This document shows positions 7,533 through 16,816 of a stretch of DNA of 64,000 bases, piece by piece. Position 1 is the stretch's first letter. Each line of letters starts with the position of its first letter. Below the pieces are notes generated by a model. That model did no database searches. It worked only from the letters and a program-made list of their open reading frames with translations, and had not been told where the DNA came from. The DNA comes from Limisphaerales bacterium. GTDB lineage: Bacteria; Verrucomicrobiota; Verrucomicrobiia; Limisphaerales; SXTU01. A program made the position numbers and the translations under genes. The DNA lies in NCBI GenBank assembly GCA_009773355.1, contig WRPG01000023.1, positions 1 through 64,000 on the forward strand, read 5' to 3'.

Positions 7533-10313
7533 ATGATTGATTCGCGCCGCCATACCGGGTTGCTGCCGCTCCTGTTCAAGGGGTTGCTGGCGGCGTCTTG
7601 CCTGCTAACACCGGTCCCCGTCTGGGCGGACACCGTGCAGAACTTCGAGGCCGGCGGCACGGCCTACGTCCTCGCGCAGAACAACGTCAACCCGCCGCCG
7701 ACGATCACCACCGGCGGACCGACCGGCAATTTCCTGCGGCTCGCCTCGGCCAGTGCGAACCAGAATGTCAACACGGTCGCCTTCACCAAGAGCGACGCGG
7801 GCACTTACAAGCTCATCACCGCCGAGTTTGATTTCCACATCACCGGACTGGCGGACGGTTTTGGCTTCGCGCTGCTGGACACGTTCACCTGGGGACAGGC
7901 CGGGCCGATGGACACGATTGGCAATTTCTATCAGGAGCCAAACATCGCGGCGTCGCTGGGCGTGGGCTTCGATGTGTTCCAGAACATTGACGGCGGCGAC
8001 CAGAACGGGAACCACGTCTCGATCCACTTCAACGGGCAGAAGGTCAACGAGTTCGACGCCGGCCTGGTCAACCTCAAGAGCGGCCAGTGGATCCACGCCA
8101 AGATCATCGTGCGCCCCGGCGGCGGAAACTCGGACGTGAGCGTCATCCTCACGCCCGACGGCGGCGCGCCCGTGACGATCTGCACGAACGTCGTCGTGGC
8201 CGGCCTCCAGCCCTACGAGTCCCGCGTGATGTTCGGCGCACGCACGGGCGGACTCACCGCCGACCACGACCTTGACAACGTGAACGTGAAGTTCGAGCAG
8301 CCGAACCTCGGGACGGTGGGTTTCGGCTTCGCGGCTTACGCGACGCCGGAGACGTTTCCCGCGCAGGTGTATGTCAGCCGTTACGGTGCGAGCACGGGCG
8401 ACGTGACCATCGCCTTCGCGACCTCGAACCTGACGGCCGTCGCGGGCGTGGATTACGTGGCGACGAACGGCACGCTGACGTTCGGGCCAAACGATCTGGT
8501 GAAATTCTTCCGCGTCGAGCCGCTGGACAACCCGACCATCCAATCCAACCGCCAGCTCACCGTCCACCTCAGCAACCCCGGCGGCGGCGTGAGCCTGGAC
8601 ACGCAGACCGTGGCCACCGTGACCATCGTGGACAACGACGACCTGGCGCGCGTCGGCGCGTGGGGCACCCCCATCAACACGCCGTCGAACCCCTATCCGG
8701 TCGTGCCCATCCACGCGAACCTGCTGCCCACCGGCAAGGTGCTGCTCTGGGACCGGGGCGCGCCCTTCGACACGCCCTTCGGCGGCACGGACGGCTATCC
8801 CTACCTCTGGGACGTGGACGCCGGGACGTTCACGCGCACGCCCTTCCACGGTTACGACCTCTTTTGCGCCGGGCACTCCCTGCTGGCGGATGGACGGCTT
8901 TTCGCACCGGGCGGACACATCGCCGACGGCGTCGGCGAGATCAAGGCCAGCATCTACGACCCCGGCTCGAACACTTGGACGCGCATCACGGACATGAACG
9001 CGGGCCGCTGGTATCCCACCGTCACCATGCTCGGCAACGGCGACCTGCTCGTCGAGGCCGGCACCGTGGACATCGCCACGGACGTGAACAAGGTCTCGCA
9101 AATCTGGCAGATCGCGAACGGCACCTGGCGCAACCTGACCGCCGCCGCCGCGCAACACGGCATCTTCCCGGTCTGGGCGAACTACTACCCGTTCATGTAT
9201 CTCGCGCCCAACGGCAAGGTCTTCAACGCCGGCCCGCAGCAGATGTCCCGCTACCTCGACACCACGGGCACCGGAGCCTGGACGGACGTGGCCGCCAGCA
9301 GCCTCATCTACCGCGACTACGGCACATCGGTGCTCTATGACGACGGCAAGATCATGGTCCACGGCGGCAACCCGCCGGAGGGCTACGCGCAGCCCAGCAT
9401 CTACGCCACCACCGCCACGATCTATCCGAGCCGCGTCACCGAGGTCATCAACCTCAACGACGCGACGCCGGCCTGGCGGCAAACGACGCCCGCGAACACC
9501 GGCCGCCGCCACGGCACCGCAGTCCTGCTGCCCGATGGCAAGGTCTTCCTTTGCAACGGCAGCAGCGCGCCCGGCTTCAACCTCGCCGCCGGCAAAATCC
9601 TCCTGTCCGAAGTGTGGGACCCGCTGACGGAAGTCTGGACGCCGATGGCCCCGAACGTGCGGTATCGCGGCTACCATGCCAACGCCTTCCTGCTGCCCGA
9701 CGGCCGCGTCGCCGCCACCGGCGGCGGGCATCCAAACCCGCCCGACGACCTCGCCGAGGCCAGCATTGAGATTTACTCGCCGCCGTATCTGTTCCGGGGC
9801 GCGCGCCCAACCATCACCAGCGCGCCCGCCAACGTGACCTACGGCGAAAAGTTCACCGTCACGACGCCGGACGCCGCGAGCATCACCAACGTCGTGTGGA
9901 TTCGCCCCGGCACCACGACGCACGCCTACGACCAGAACCAGCGCATCAACCGCCTCCAGTTCACCATCGGCAACGGCCAGCTCACCGTCACCGCGCCGAG
10001 CGACCCCAACCTCTGCCCGCCCGGCCATCACATGCTGTTCATCCTGAACACCAATGGCGTGCCCGCCGTGTCCAAGTTCGTCCGGCTCGGCATGGGCATC
10101 CTGTCCGTGGCGAAGTTCGGCGTGGACAACCTCGTGACCGTCACGACCTACCCCGGCACGAAATACACCCTGGAGCGCGCGAGTGACCTGCCGGTTGGGA
10201 CATGGACGCCCGTGCTCGCCAACTTCACCGCCACCGCGAACACCACGCTCATCACCGATCCCGGCGGGGCGGGCACCACGAAGCGCTTCTACCGCGTGCG
10301 CCAGGTGCCGTGA
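7533..10313 (+). CDS. Secreted copper-radical oxidase (galactose/glyoxal oxidase family) with lectin-like and Calx-beta domains
   Basis: 926 residues. Signal peptide ([12 protein letters not shown] region ending VPVWA), a legume-lectin-like beta domain (about 30-265), a Calx-beta domain (about 270-375, [17 protein letters not shown]-type with final TIVDND), kelch-type propeller (about 380-740) and a DUF1929 C-terminal immunoglobulin-like domain. All copper-radical-oxidase residues can be placed: Cys445 in LFCAGHS and Tyr494 in GRWYPT (the thioether pair), Tyr714-His715 in RGYHAN, and His797 in TTTHAYDQ. The product should oxidise primary alcohols or aldehydes to give H2O2, outside the cytoplasm. 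Start 7533 puts the signal peptide at the N-terminus; 7503 is an in-frame alternative. Confidence 0.87.
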   Translation: MIDSRRHTGLLPLLFKGLLAASCLLTPVPVWADTVQNFEAGGTAYVLAQNNVNPPPTITTGGPTGNFLRLASASANQNVNTVAFTKSDAGTYKLITAEFDFHITGLADGFGFALLDTFTWGQAGPMDTIGNFYQEPNIAASLGVGFDVFQNIDGGDQNGNHVSIHFNGQKVNEFDAGLVNLKSGQWIHAKIIVRPGGGNSDVSVILTPDGGAPVTICTNVVVAGLQPYESRVMFGARTGGLTADHDLDNVNVKFEQPNLGTVGFGFAAYATPETFPAQVYVSRYGASTGDVTIAFATSNLTAVAGVDYVATNGTLTFGPNDLVKFFRVEPLDNPTIQSNRQLTVHLSNPGGGVSLDTQTVATVTIVDNDDLARVGAWGTPINTPSNPYPVVPIHANLLPTGKVLLWDRGAPFDTPFGGTDGYPYLWDVDAGTFTRTPFHGYDLFCAGHSLLADGRLFAPGGHIADGVGEIKASIYDPGSNTWTRITDMNAGRWYPTVTMLGNGDLLVEAGTVDIATDVNKVSQIWQIANGTWRNLTAAAAQHGIFPVWANYYPFMYLAPNGKVFNAGPQQMSRYLDTTGTGAWTDVAASSLIYRDYGTSVLYDDGKIMVHGGNPPEGYAQPSIYATTATIYPSRVTEVINLNDATPAWRQTTPANTGRRHGTAVLLPDGKVFLCNGSSAPGFNLAAGKILLSEVWDPLTEVWTPMAPNVRYRGYHANAFLLPDGRVAATGGGHPNPPDDLAEASIEIYSPPYLFRGARPTITSAPANVTYGEKFTVTTPDAASITNVVWIRPGTTTHAYDQNQRINRLQFTIGNGQLTVTAPSDPNLCPPGHHMLFILNTNGVPAVSKFVRLGMGILSVAKFGVDNLVTVTTYPGTKYTLERASDLPVGTWTPVLANFTATANTTLITDPGGAGTTKRFYRVRQVP

Positions 10314-10317
10314 CCTT

Positions 10318-10385
10318 TTGGAGCGCAGGTGTCCAACCTGCGTTCATGACTCTTGGAGCGCGCAAGTTGGACACCTGCGCTCCAG
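10318..10385. repeat. Inverted-arm element, family D
   Basis: Arms GGAGCGCAGGTGTCCAACCT... (10320-10342) and its near reverse complement ending CACCTGCGCTCC (to 10384) around a centre of about 15 bp. It starts 5 bp after the stop of the oxidase gene and could act as a 3' hairpin. Related GGAGCGCGG arms occur at 52271 and 57534. Only one full copy with this exact arm is in the window. Confidence 0.8.
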
Positions 10386-10441
10386 CCTCAAAGAGAACTT
10401 CCCGCTCGTCCTCACCCGCGCCACCTCGGTATCCTCTCCCC

Positions 10442-11818
10442 ATGATTTCGCGGGCCAAATCCGAGGCGCTCTTCGCCGAAGCACTCCAGCACATCCCCGG
10501 CGGGGTGAACTCGCCGGTGCGCGCCTTCCGCGCCGTGGGCGGGCAGCCGTTCTTCGTGCAGTCCGCCAAGGGCGCGCGCGTGACCACGGTGGATGGCGAC
10601 GAGTTGATTGACTACGTCGGCACCTGGGGGCCGGCCATCCTCGGACACTCTCATCCGAAAATCATTGCCGCCGTGAAGGCCGCCGCCGACCACGGCACGA
10701 GCTTCGGCATCCCAAACCCGTTCGAGGTCACGATGGCGCGGCTCATCAAGCAGCTCGTGCCCAGCGTGGACAAGGTGCGCATGTGCAACTCCGGCACCGA
10801 GGCGTGCATGAGCGCCATCCGCCTCGCGCGCGGCTTCACGCGGCGCGACAAGTTCATCAAGTTCGACGGCTGCTATCACGGCCACGCGGACTGCCTGCTG
10901 GTCAAGGCCGGCTCCGGCGCGTTGACTTTCGGCAACCCGGACAGCGCGGGCGTGCCGGCGGATTTCGCGAAGCACACGCTGGTGCTGCCCTACAACGACG
11001 TGGAGGCGCTGAAGGCGTGCTTCGCGGCGAACCCAGGAGAAATCGCGGCGGTCATCATCGAGCCGGTGCCGGGCAACGCGGGCCTCTATCTGCCGCGTCC
11101 GGGTTACTTGGAGTTCCTCCGCCAGATCACAGCCGAACACGGGACCGTGCTCATCTTCGACGAGGTGATGACCGGCTTCCGCCTCGCGCCCGGCGGCGCG
11201 CAGGAGCGCTTCGGCATCCGGCCGGACTTGAGTTGCTTCGGCAAGATCATCGGCGGTGGGCTGCCGGTCGGCGCGTTCGGCGGGCGCGGCGACATCATGG
11301 ACTGCCTCGCACCACTCGGCCCGGTTTATCAGGCCGGCACGTTGAGCGGCAATCCACTCGCGATGGCGGCGGGCATCGCCGCCCTCGAAGAGTTGGGTAG
11401 CAGCCGACGTGAGGAGGCTCCATCCAATGCGGAACGCGGAATGTGGAATGCGGAATCGAGTCAGAGCCTCCTCACGTCGGCTGCCACCGGGACGAACGCC
11501 TACGCGCAACTCGAAGCGAAAGGTGCTGCCCTCGAATCCGGCCTGCGCGACGCCGCCAAGTCCGCCGGCATCCCCGTCACCTTCAATCGCTGCGGCTCGA
11601 TGTTCTGCGGCTACTTCACCAGCGAACCGGTATGGAACCTCGCCGACGCGATGAAAGCCGACCGCGAGCGGTTCAAGAAGTTCTTCCACGGCATGTTGGC
11701 CGAGGGCGTGTATCTCGCCCCGTCACAGTTCGAGGCGGGCTTCCTCTCCACCGCGCACACGGAGGCGGACATTGAAACGACAATGAGGGCGGCGGCGAAT
11801 GTGATGAAGAGGCTATGA
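10442..11818 (+). CDS. hemL: Glutamate-1-semialdehyde 2,1-aminomutase
   Basis: 458 residues. PLP enzyme that makes 5-aminolevulinate in the C5 pathway of tetrapyrrole synthesis. The order of motifs is standard: [13 protein letters not shown] at the N-terminus, [35 protein letters not shown] and [17 protein letters not shown] with PLP-binding Lys268. The family is about 427-430 long; the surplus of about 31 residues (about 319-349) is a family A palindromic element translated in frame between AALEEL and YAQLEAKG. Start 10442 ([11 protein letters not shown]) fits homologues; the longer frame upstream is repeat DNA. The stop overlaps the next gene by 4 bp. Confidence 0.96.
   Translation: MISRAKSEALFAEALQHIPGGVNSPVRAFRAVGGQPFFVQSAKGARVTTVDGDELIDYVGTWGPAILGHSHPKIIAAVKAAADHGTSFGIPNPFEVTMARLIKQLVPSVDKVRMCNSGTEACMSAIRLARGFTRRDKFIKFDGCYHGHADCLLVKAGSGALTFGNPDSAGVPADFAKHTLVLPYNDVEALKACFAANPGEIAAVIIEPVPGNAGLYLPRPGYLEFLRQITAEHGTVLIFDEVMTGFRLAPGGAQERFGIRPDLSCFGKIIGGGLPVGAFGGRGDIMDCLAPLGPVYQAGTLSGNPLAMAAGIAALEELGSSRREEAPSNAERGMWNAESSQSLLTSAATGTNAYAQLEAKGAALESGLRDAAKSAGIPVTFNRCGSMFCGYFTSEPVWNLADAMKADRERFKKFFHGMLAEGVYLAPSQFEAGFLSTAHTEADIETTMRAAANVMKRL
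11396..11488. repeat. Inverted-arm element, family A, inserted in frame in hemL
   Basis: Arms GGTAGCAGCCGACGTGAGGA... (11396-11420) and its near reverse complement (11464-11488). The 43-bp centre is made of a 10-bp sub-repeat (GCGGAATGTG type). The length of 93 bp is a multiple of three with no stop in the hemL frame. Other copies: 27356-27427 (also in a gene), 42922-43019 and 47394-47465, and a single arm at 23032-23054. The centre of 42922-43019 carries the same sub-repeat in the opposite orientation. Confidence 0.92.
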
Positions 11819-12093
11819 AACGGGGACGCATTAAACCAGGCTCTGACGGCCAGCCTAGCCATTCACTGTTCGATTTGCTGAGGAAGCTTGAAACCGCAGG
11901 AATTCATTACACTTTGGGACGTTACCGTGAGGAGACGATCTTGGTGACCATCACAATCGTCGGCGAACGAATCGAGGTGGATGTGTTCGAGGACGGCCAC
12001 ATGGAAGTTTCCCGATTCAAGGGGTCCGAGGCGATTGTGGGCGGTTCGGAACTGGTGGAGCAACTTCTTCAACGCGAGCTCGGGAGAAATTAA
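11815..12093 (+). CDS. Small protein of unknown function
   Basis: 92 residues, starting on the ATGA that ends hemL and stopping 3 bp before ruvX, so it looks translationally coupled to both. Sequence features: a helix [19 protein letters not shown], two beta strands ([18 protein letters not shown]), an acidic turn [10 protein letters not shown] and a terminal helix [11 protein letters not shown]. This alternating alpha-beta-beta-alpha pattern resembles small single-domain proteins found next to toxin-type genes and elsewhere, but I do not recognise a named family. Its base composition is lower in GC than the flanking genes, which hints at a different history. Confidence 0.7.
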   Translation: MKRGRIKPGSDGQPSHSLFDLLRKLETAGIHYTLGRYREETILVTITIVGERIEVDVFEDGHMEVSRFKGSEAIVGGSELVEQLLQRELGRN

Positions 12094-12096
12094 CCA

Positions 12097-12510
12097 ATGC
12101 GTGTCCTTGCCCTTGACCACGGAACGGTCCGCGTCGGCGTCGCGGTGAGCGATGAACTGGGGATGATTGCACGGCCGCTGGAGTTCATTCCGGCGGAACC
12201 GTGGGAGGGATTTCTGACGCGGTTCAACCAACTGCTCGCCGAGTTGCAGCCGGAGCAGATCATCATCGGCATGCCGCGCAACATGGACGGCTCGATGGGG
12301 CCCGCAGCGGAGAAGGTGCGCGCGTTCGTGGCGAAGCTGCGCGAGACGGTCACGGTGCCGATACGCACCTGGGACGAGCGGCTGACGACGGTGCAGGCGC
12401 AGCGGATGCTCCGGCAAGCCGGCCACAAGGCGAAGGACCAGAAGGGGAAGATGGATCAGACAGCGGCGGCGATCATTCTCCAGAGCTTTCTGGATTCACA
12501 GGGCGGCTGA
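12097..12510 (+). CDS. ruvX: Putative pre-16S rRNA nuclease (YqgF/RuvX)
   Basis: 137 residues, RNase H-fold family of about 140. The N-terminal strand MRVLALDHGTVRVGVAVSD holds the first catalytic Asp (residue 6), IIIGMPRNMDGSMGP is the middle block, and the end carries DERLTTVQAQRML and KMDQTAAAIILQSFLD with the remaining acidic residues. The E. coli homologue trims the 5' end of 16S rRNA; a Holliday-junction role was proposed earlier. Three bases after the small unknown and followed by a sub-repeat hairpin. Confidence 0.95.
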   Translation: MRVLALDHGTVRVGVAVSDELGMIARPLEFIPAEPWEGFLTRFNQLLAELQPEQIIIGMPRNMDGSMGPAAEKVRAFVAKLRETVTVPIRTWDERLTTVQAQRMLRQAGHKAKDQKGKMDQTAAAIILQSFLDSQGG

Positions 12511-12511
12511 C

Positions 12512-12574
12512 TTTTTTACGCATTACGCATTACGTTTCACGCGGCCCCGTAATGCGTAAAACGTAATGCGTAAG
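12512..12574. repeat. Sub-repeat hairpin (CATTACG units)
   Basis: Arm 1 (about 12516-12541) is TTACGCA, TTACGCA, TTACGTT, TCACG in series; arm 2 (about 12549-12574) is the inverse, TAATGCGTAAAACGTAATGCG. Each arm is three to four 7-8 bp sub-units, and the arms face each other around GCGGCCC. It starts right after the ruvX stop and ends 13 bp before the truA start. It belongs to the same architectural class as 36886, 38509, 39992, 53063 and 60736. Confidence 0.8.
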
Positions 12575-12587
12575 AAGACACGCGGGC

Positions 12588-13379
12588 ATGAGCAGTCTCG
12601 TAAAACTCAAACTCACCATCGCCTACGACGGCTCCGGCTACGATGGCTGGCAGACGCAGAAGACGGGCGTGGGGGTGCAATCGCTCGTGGAGGCGGCGCT
12701 GGCGAAGTTGTTTCCCAGCCAGCCGAAGGTCTTCGGATCCAGCCGCACGGACGCGGGTGTCCACGCGCTGGGCATGGCGGCGCACTTCGAGGTGCCACGC
12801 GCGGAGTGGCGGATGACGACGGCGCGGCTGTTGCTGGCCGTGAACGCGCACTTGCCGGAGGACATTCGCGTGCAGTCGGCGAAGCGCGTGCCGGCGGAGT
12901 TTCACGCGCGCTTCAGCGCGGCGGGGAAGGAGTATCGCTATCAGGTGTGGAATCACGCGGCGATGAATCCGCTGCTGCGCACGCAGGCGTGGCACTTCAA
13001 GCGGAAGCTGGACCTGGGGGCGATGCGTTCGGCGGCGCGGGACTTCGTCGGCAAGCATGACTTTCGCTCGTTCCGAGTGAATCCGAGCTACGACACGGAC
13101 TCGACGGTGCGGACGTTGTCGAGGTGTGAAATCAGGAAGCGCGGGCCGTTGTTGACGTTTGTCATCGAGGGCGATGGGTTCCTCTACAAGATGTGCCGGG
13201 GCATCGTGGGCACACTCGTGCAGGTGGGCGAGGGAAAGATTCCCCGCGACGCGGTGCGCGGCATCCTCGCGCAGCGCACGCGAGTCGTTGCCGGCATGAC
13301 GGCTCCAGCGCACGGGCTCGTCCTGTGGCGCGTGCTTTACGACCCGAAGAATCTACACCCGAAGCCGCGCCCGGAATGA
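12588..13379 (+). CDS. truA: tRNA pseudouridine(38-40) synthase
   Basis: 263 residues. Converts uridines 38-40 of the tRNA anticodon arm to pseudouridine. Visible motifs: IAYDGSGYDGWQ at the N-terminus, SSRTDAGVHALG with the catalytic Asp55, FHARFSAAGKEYRYQVWN, and LYKMCRGIVGTLVQVGEGK near the C-terminus. Length is typical. The stop overlaps the start of trmL by 4 bp (ATGA), so two tRNA-modification genes are coupled. Confidence 0.97.
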   Translation: MSSLVKLKLTIAYDGSGYDGWQTQKTGVGVQSLVEAALAKLFPSQPKVFGSSRTDAGVHALGMAAHFEVPRAEWRMTTARLLLAVNAHLPEDIRVQSAKRVPAEFHARFSAAGKEYRYQVWNHAAMNPLLRTQAWHFKRKLDLGAMRSAARDFVGKHDFRSFRVNPSYDTDSTVRTLSRCEIRKRGPLLTFVIEGDGFLYKMCRGIVGTLVQVGEGKIPRDAVRGILAQRTRVVAGMTAPAHGLVLWRVLYDPKNLHPKPRPE

Positions 13380-13840
13380 ACATCGTCCTCGTCGAGCCGG
13401 AGATTCCGCCGAACACGGGCAACATCGCCCGCTTGTGCGCGGCGACACGGACGACGCTGCATCTCATCGAGCCGTTGGGCTTCAAGCTGGACGACGCGAC
13501 CCTCAAGCGCGCGGGGATGGACTACTGGCAGCAGGTGGAGTGGCGGCGGTGGCGGAACTGGGCGGAGTTTGCGGCCTCGGTGCCGGCGGGCGCGCGGCTG
13601 TGGTTCGTGGAGTCGGGCGGGCCGAAGCGCTATGACGAGGTCCGGTTCGCGGCGGGGGACTACCTGGTGTTTGGGCGGGAGACAGCGGGGCTGCCGCAGG
13701 TGTTGCTGGAGGCGGATCGCGAGCGCTGGCTGCGGATCCCCATGTTCAACCCGGAGGCGCGCTCGCTGAACTTGTCGAACTGCGTGGCGCTGGTGCTTTA
13801 CGAGGCGCTGCGGCAGCAGGGGTTCGCCGGGGAAGGCTGA
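13376..13840 (+). CDS. trmL: tRNA (cytidine(34)-2'-O)-methyltransferase
   Basis: 154 residues, SPOUT methyltransferase that 2'-O-methylates position 34 of certain leucine tRNAs. Signatures: MNIVLVEPEIPPNTGNIARL, LHLIEPLGF, VFGRETAGLPQ (SAM-binding knot) and the C-terminal IPMFNPEARSLNLSNCVALV. Start 13376 is the ATG inside the truA stop and gives the exact family N-terminus. The window also carries a leucine tRNA with anticodon CAA (31538-31624), one of the known substrates of the E. coli enzyme. Confidence 0.95.
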   Translation: MNIVLVEPEIPPNTGNIARLCAATRTTLHLIEPLGFKLDDATLKRAGMDYWQQVEWRRWRNWAEFAASVPAGARLWFVESGGPKRYDEVRFAAGDYLVFGRETAGLPQVLLEADRERWLRIPMFNPEARSLNLSNCVALVLYEALRQQGFAGEG

Positions 13841-13917
13841 GGTTCGGTCATGGTTTTTCCGTATTGGTGAAGCGGCGGAAGGGCGCGTATTTTCAAGGCG
13901 TTCCGATGACGCCGGGT

Positions 13918-13945
13918 TTGACATGAGGTCATCCGCCGGTAGTAT
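13918..13945 (+). promoter_or_regulatory. Candidate sigma-70 type promoter for the pilus motor operon
   Basis: TTGACA at 13918-13923 is a perfect -35 box; TAGTAT at 13940-13945 is a 4/6 match to the -10 box, with a 16-bp spacer. It lies about 30 bp before the GTG start of the first pilB, at the only gap over 100 bp upstream of the four-gene pil set. Seen by eye only. Confidence 0.4.
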
Positions 13946-13976
13946 GCCGCCAGACGCCGTTCAACCGATTTAAGCC

Positions 13977-15695
13977 GTGCCTGTCAAAGACGATTATCTG
14001 GTAGATACGCTCGCGGACATGGGGCTGGTGACGAACGAGGATGTCGTCCAGGCGCGGGCGGAGGTTGAGTCGGGAGAGTTCACGGACCAGGGCGTGATTG
14101 ACCGGCTGCTGGCGACGCAGATCATCAACGCGGCGCACATCACGCAGGCCAAGGCGATCCAGTTCGGCATGGAGACGGTGGACCTTGGCGGTCTCACGCT
14201 GAAAGAGGACGCGCTCCAAATCCTGCCGCGCCACATCGCCAACAAATACAAGTGCGTGCCGGTGTATTTCGGCGAGGGCACGCTCATCGTGGCCATCACG
14301 GATCCGTCCGACCTCGACACGATGGACAGCCTGCGCCATGTGCTGAAGGTGGACAACCTGGAGTTCCGGGTGGCCACCGAGGAGCAGGTGCAGCAGGTCA
14401 TCGCGAAGCATTACGCCACGGCCGAGGAGTCGGTGGCGGGGATGATTCAGGACATGACCGAGGGGGAGATTGACCTGGGCTTCTCCACCGGGGATGCGAT
14501 GGACGATGATCAGGAGGCGACCGAGGCGGACGCCCCGCTCATCAAGCTGGTCAACACCATCATCGCCGACGCCTACAAGACGCGCGCGTCCGACATTCAC
14601 ATTGAACCGCTGGAGAAGCGGCTGCGCGTCCGCTATCGCATTGACGGCTGCCTGCAGGAGGTCAACAGCCCGCCCAAGAAGCTGCAGAACGCGATCATCA
14701 GCCGTCTGAAAATCCAGTCGGCCATGTCCATCGCGGAGAAGCGCATCCCGCAGGACGGCCGCATCCAGCTCGAAATCATGGGCAAGCCGATTGACCTCCG
14801 CGTCAACTCCCTGCCCACGGTGCATGGCGAAAGCATCGTCATGCGTATTCTCGACAAGTCCGGCCTCAAGCTGGGGCTGACGGAACTGGGCTTTTTGACC
14901 GACGACCAGCAGACCTTCGAGCGCCTGATCGGCCTGCCGGACGGCATTCTGCTCGTCACCGGCCCCACCGGCTCCGGCAAGACGACGACCCTTTACTCCT
15001 GCCTCAACTATATCAACCGCCCCGACCGCAAGATCATCACGGTCGAGGACCCGGTCGAATACGTGCTGGCCGGCATCAACCAGGTGCAGGTGCATGAGAT
15101 CATCGGCCTCACCTTCGCCGCCGCCCTGCGCGCGATGCTCCGCCAGGCGCCGAACGTGGTCATGCTGGGTGAGATTCGCGACTTGGAAACGGCGACCATC
15201 GCCATCAACGCGGCCCTCACCGGCCACCTGGTGTTCTCCACGCTGCACACGAACGACGCCCCCGGCGCCGTGCAACGTCTCGTGGACATCGGCATCAAGC
15301 CGTTCCTCGTCGCCTCCGCCACCCGCGCGCTGATGGCCCAGCGCCTCGTGCGCCGCATCTGCAAGAAGTGCATCGCGCCGCACATTCCCACGGAGGTCGA
15401 GCTGAAGACCCTCAAGCTGGATCCCAACCTGCCCGGGGCCAAATACTCCAAGGGCATGGGCTGCGACAACTGCAACAAGACCGGCAACCGCGGACGCTTC
15501 GGGGTCTTCGAGGTCTTCGTCATTGATGACAGCGTGCGCAAGCTGATTTTCGACAAGGTCTCCGGCGTTGCCCTCCGGGCGCGCGCCCGCGAGATGGGCA
15601 TGAGAAGCCTGCGCGAGGACGGCGCGCGCAAGGTCGTGGCCGGCATGACCACGGCGAGCGAGGTCATCAGCAACACCGTGGCGGACGAAGTCTGA
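13977..15695 (+). CDS. pilB: GspE/PilB-family assembly ATPase (first copy)
   Basis: 572 residues. Hexameric cytoplasmic ATPase that powers extension of type IV pili or a type II secretion pseudopilus. N-terminal GspE-II domain (about 1-150), then NTE/PAS-like part (SDIHIEPLEKRLRVRYRIDG), Walker A GPTGSGKTT with Lys335, Asp box, Walker B VVMLGEIRDLETA, His box LVFSTLHTND, and a tetracysteine zinc site (CKKC ... CDNC). GTG start at 13977; the nearest alternatives would cut the N-domain. A second paralogue at 16817 lies beyond pilT, so the two may serve different machines or form mixed hexamers. Confidence 0.92.
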   Translation: MPVKDDYLVDTLADMGLVTNEDVVQARAEVESGEFTDQGVIDRLLATQIINAAHITQAKAIQFGMETVDLGGLTLKEDALQILPRHIANKYKCVPVYFGEGTLIVAITDPSDLDTMDSLRHVLKVDNLEFRVATEEQVQQVIAKHYATAEESVAGMIQDMTEGEIDLGFSTGDAMDDDQEATEADAPLIKLVNTIIADAYKTRASDIHIEPLEKRLRVRYRIDGCLQEVNSPPKKLQNAIISRLKIQSAMSIAEKRIPQDGRIQLEIMGKPIDLRVNSLPTVHGESIVMRILDKSGLKLGLTELGFLTDDQQTFERLIGLPDGILLVTGPTGSGKTTTLYSCLNYINRPDRKIITVEDPVEYVLAGINQVQVHEIIGLTFAAALRAMLRQAPNVVMLGEIRDLETATIAINAALTGHLVFSTLHTNDAPGAVQRLVDIGIKPFLVASATRALMAQRLVRRICKKCIAPHIPTEVELKTLKLDPNLPGAKYSKGMGCDNCNKTGNRGRFGVFEVFVIDDSVRKLIFDKVSGVALRARAREMGMRSLREDGARKVVAGMTTASEVISNTVADEV

Positions 15696-15707
15696 GGGAC
15701 AGCGACT

Positions 15708-16814
15708 ATGGGAACGTATCAAATGTCGGATTTGTTGCAGTTGATGGTGTCCGAGGGCGCCGCCGACCTGCATGTGCGCGTGGGCATTCCACCTTGCATC
15801 CGCGCCCACGGCGTGCTGGAGCGCGTCCAGGGTCCGCCCTGCGCCCCGGAGGACACCGAGGAGTTGATGACGAGCATCACCTCGGAGGACAACATCCAGC
15901 AGGTGCGCACGAAAGGCGGCGCGGACTTTGGTTTCGCGTTCGGCGAAATCGCGCGCTTCCGCGTCAGCGCCTTCAAGGAAAGGGGCAACTTCGCCCTCGT
16001 CTTGAGGCAGATTCCCACCAAGCTGCTGACCATTGAGCAGATCGGCCTGTCGCCCACCCTGGTGGACGAGCTGATCCACAAGCCGCGCGGGATGATTCTG
16101 GTGACCGGCCCCACCGGCTCGGGCAAGTCCACCACCCTGGCCTCGATGGTCAACATCATCAACGAAACCTCCGATCACGCGCATATCATCACGGTCGAGG
16201 ATCCCATCGAGTTCTATCACAAGCACAAGAAGGCCGTCATCACCCAGCGCGAGGTGCACATTGACGTGCCGAGTTTCGCCGAGGCCCTGCGCCGCGCGCT
16301 CCGGCAGGATCCCGAGGTGATCCTGGTCGGCGAGCTGCGCGACCTTGAGACCATTGACGCCGCGCTGACCGCCGCCGAGACGGGCCACGTCGTCTTTGGC
16401 ACGCTGCACACCAACTCGGCGGCCAAGACCATTGACCGCATCATCAACGCCTTCCCGATCAACGCGCAGGAAACCGTCCGCATCCAGCTCTCCACCGCGC
16501 TGGTCGCCGTCGTCGCCCAGATCCTCGTGCCCACCAGCGACAAGCCTGGGCGCTTGGCGATTCATGACATCATGGTGATGACCAACTCGATCTCCGCGCT
16601 CATCCGCGACAACAAGACCTTCCGCCTCATGTCCGAGCAGCAGACCGGAGCCAAGTTCGGCATGAAGACCCTCGATCAAGGGCTGGTGGACTGGTATATC
16701 AAGGGCCGCATTGCCCGCGACACCGTGATCAACCGGTGCATTGATTCTCAGGCCATCCTTGGCAAGGTGCAGGAGGCGGATGCCGCAAAAGAGGCTGCGG
16801 CGGAGGAAAAATAG
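15708..16814 (+). CDS. pilT: Type IV pilus retraction ATPase PilT
   Basis: 368 residues. Shorter than PilB and lacking the zinc tetracysteine motif, as expected for retraction ATPases. N-terminus [20 protein letters not shown] is the PilT PAS-like domain; Walker [10 protein letters not shown] with Lys140; Walker [21 protein letters not shown]; His box [12 protein letters not shown]; and the AIRE-type region near residue 210. C-terminal Ala/Glu-rich tail. 12 bp after pilB and 2 bp before the second pilB, so clearly one operon. Indicates twitching-type retractable pili, not only secretion. Confidence 0.94.
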   Translation: MGTYQMSDLLQLMVSEGAADLHVRVGIPPCIRAHGVLERVQGPPCAPEDTEELMTSITSEDNIQQVRTKGGADFGFAFGEIARFRVSAFKERGNFALVLRQIPTKLLTIEQIGLSPTLVDELIHKPRGMILVTGPTGSGKSTTLASMVNIINETSDHAHIITVEDPIEFYHKHKKAVITQREVHIDVPSFAEALRRALRQDPEVILVGELRDLETIDAALTAAETGHVVFGTLHTNSAAKTIDRIINAFPINAQETVRIQLSTALVAVVAQILVPTSDKPGRLAIHDIMVMTNSISALIRDNKTFRLMSEQQTGAKFGMKTLDQGLVDWYIKGRIARDTVINRCIDSQAILGKVQEADAAKEAAAEEK

Positions 16815-16816
16815 CC

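Noticed and set aside
7605-10031. 808-residue minus-strand open frame under the oxidase gene
   Set aside because: Opposite-strand shadow of a gene with complete catalytic motifs; no recognisable domain or start context.
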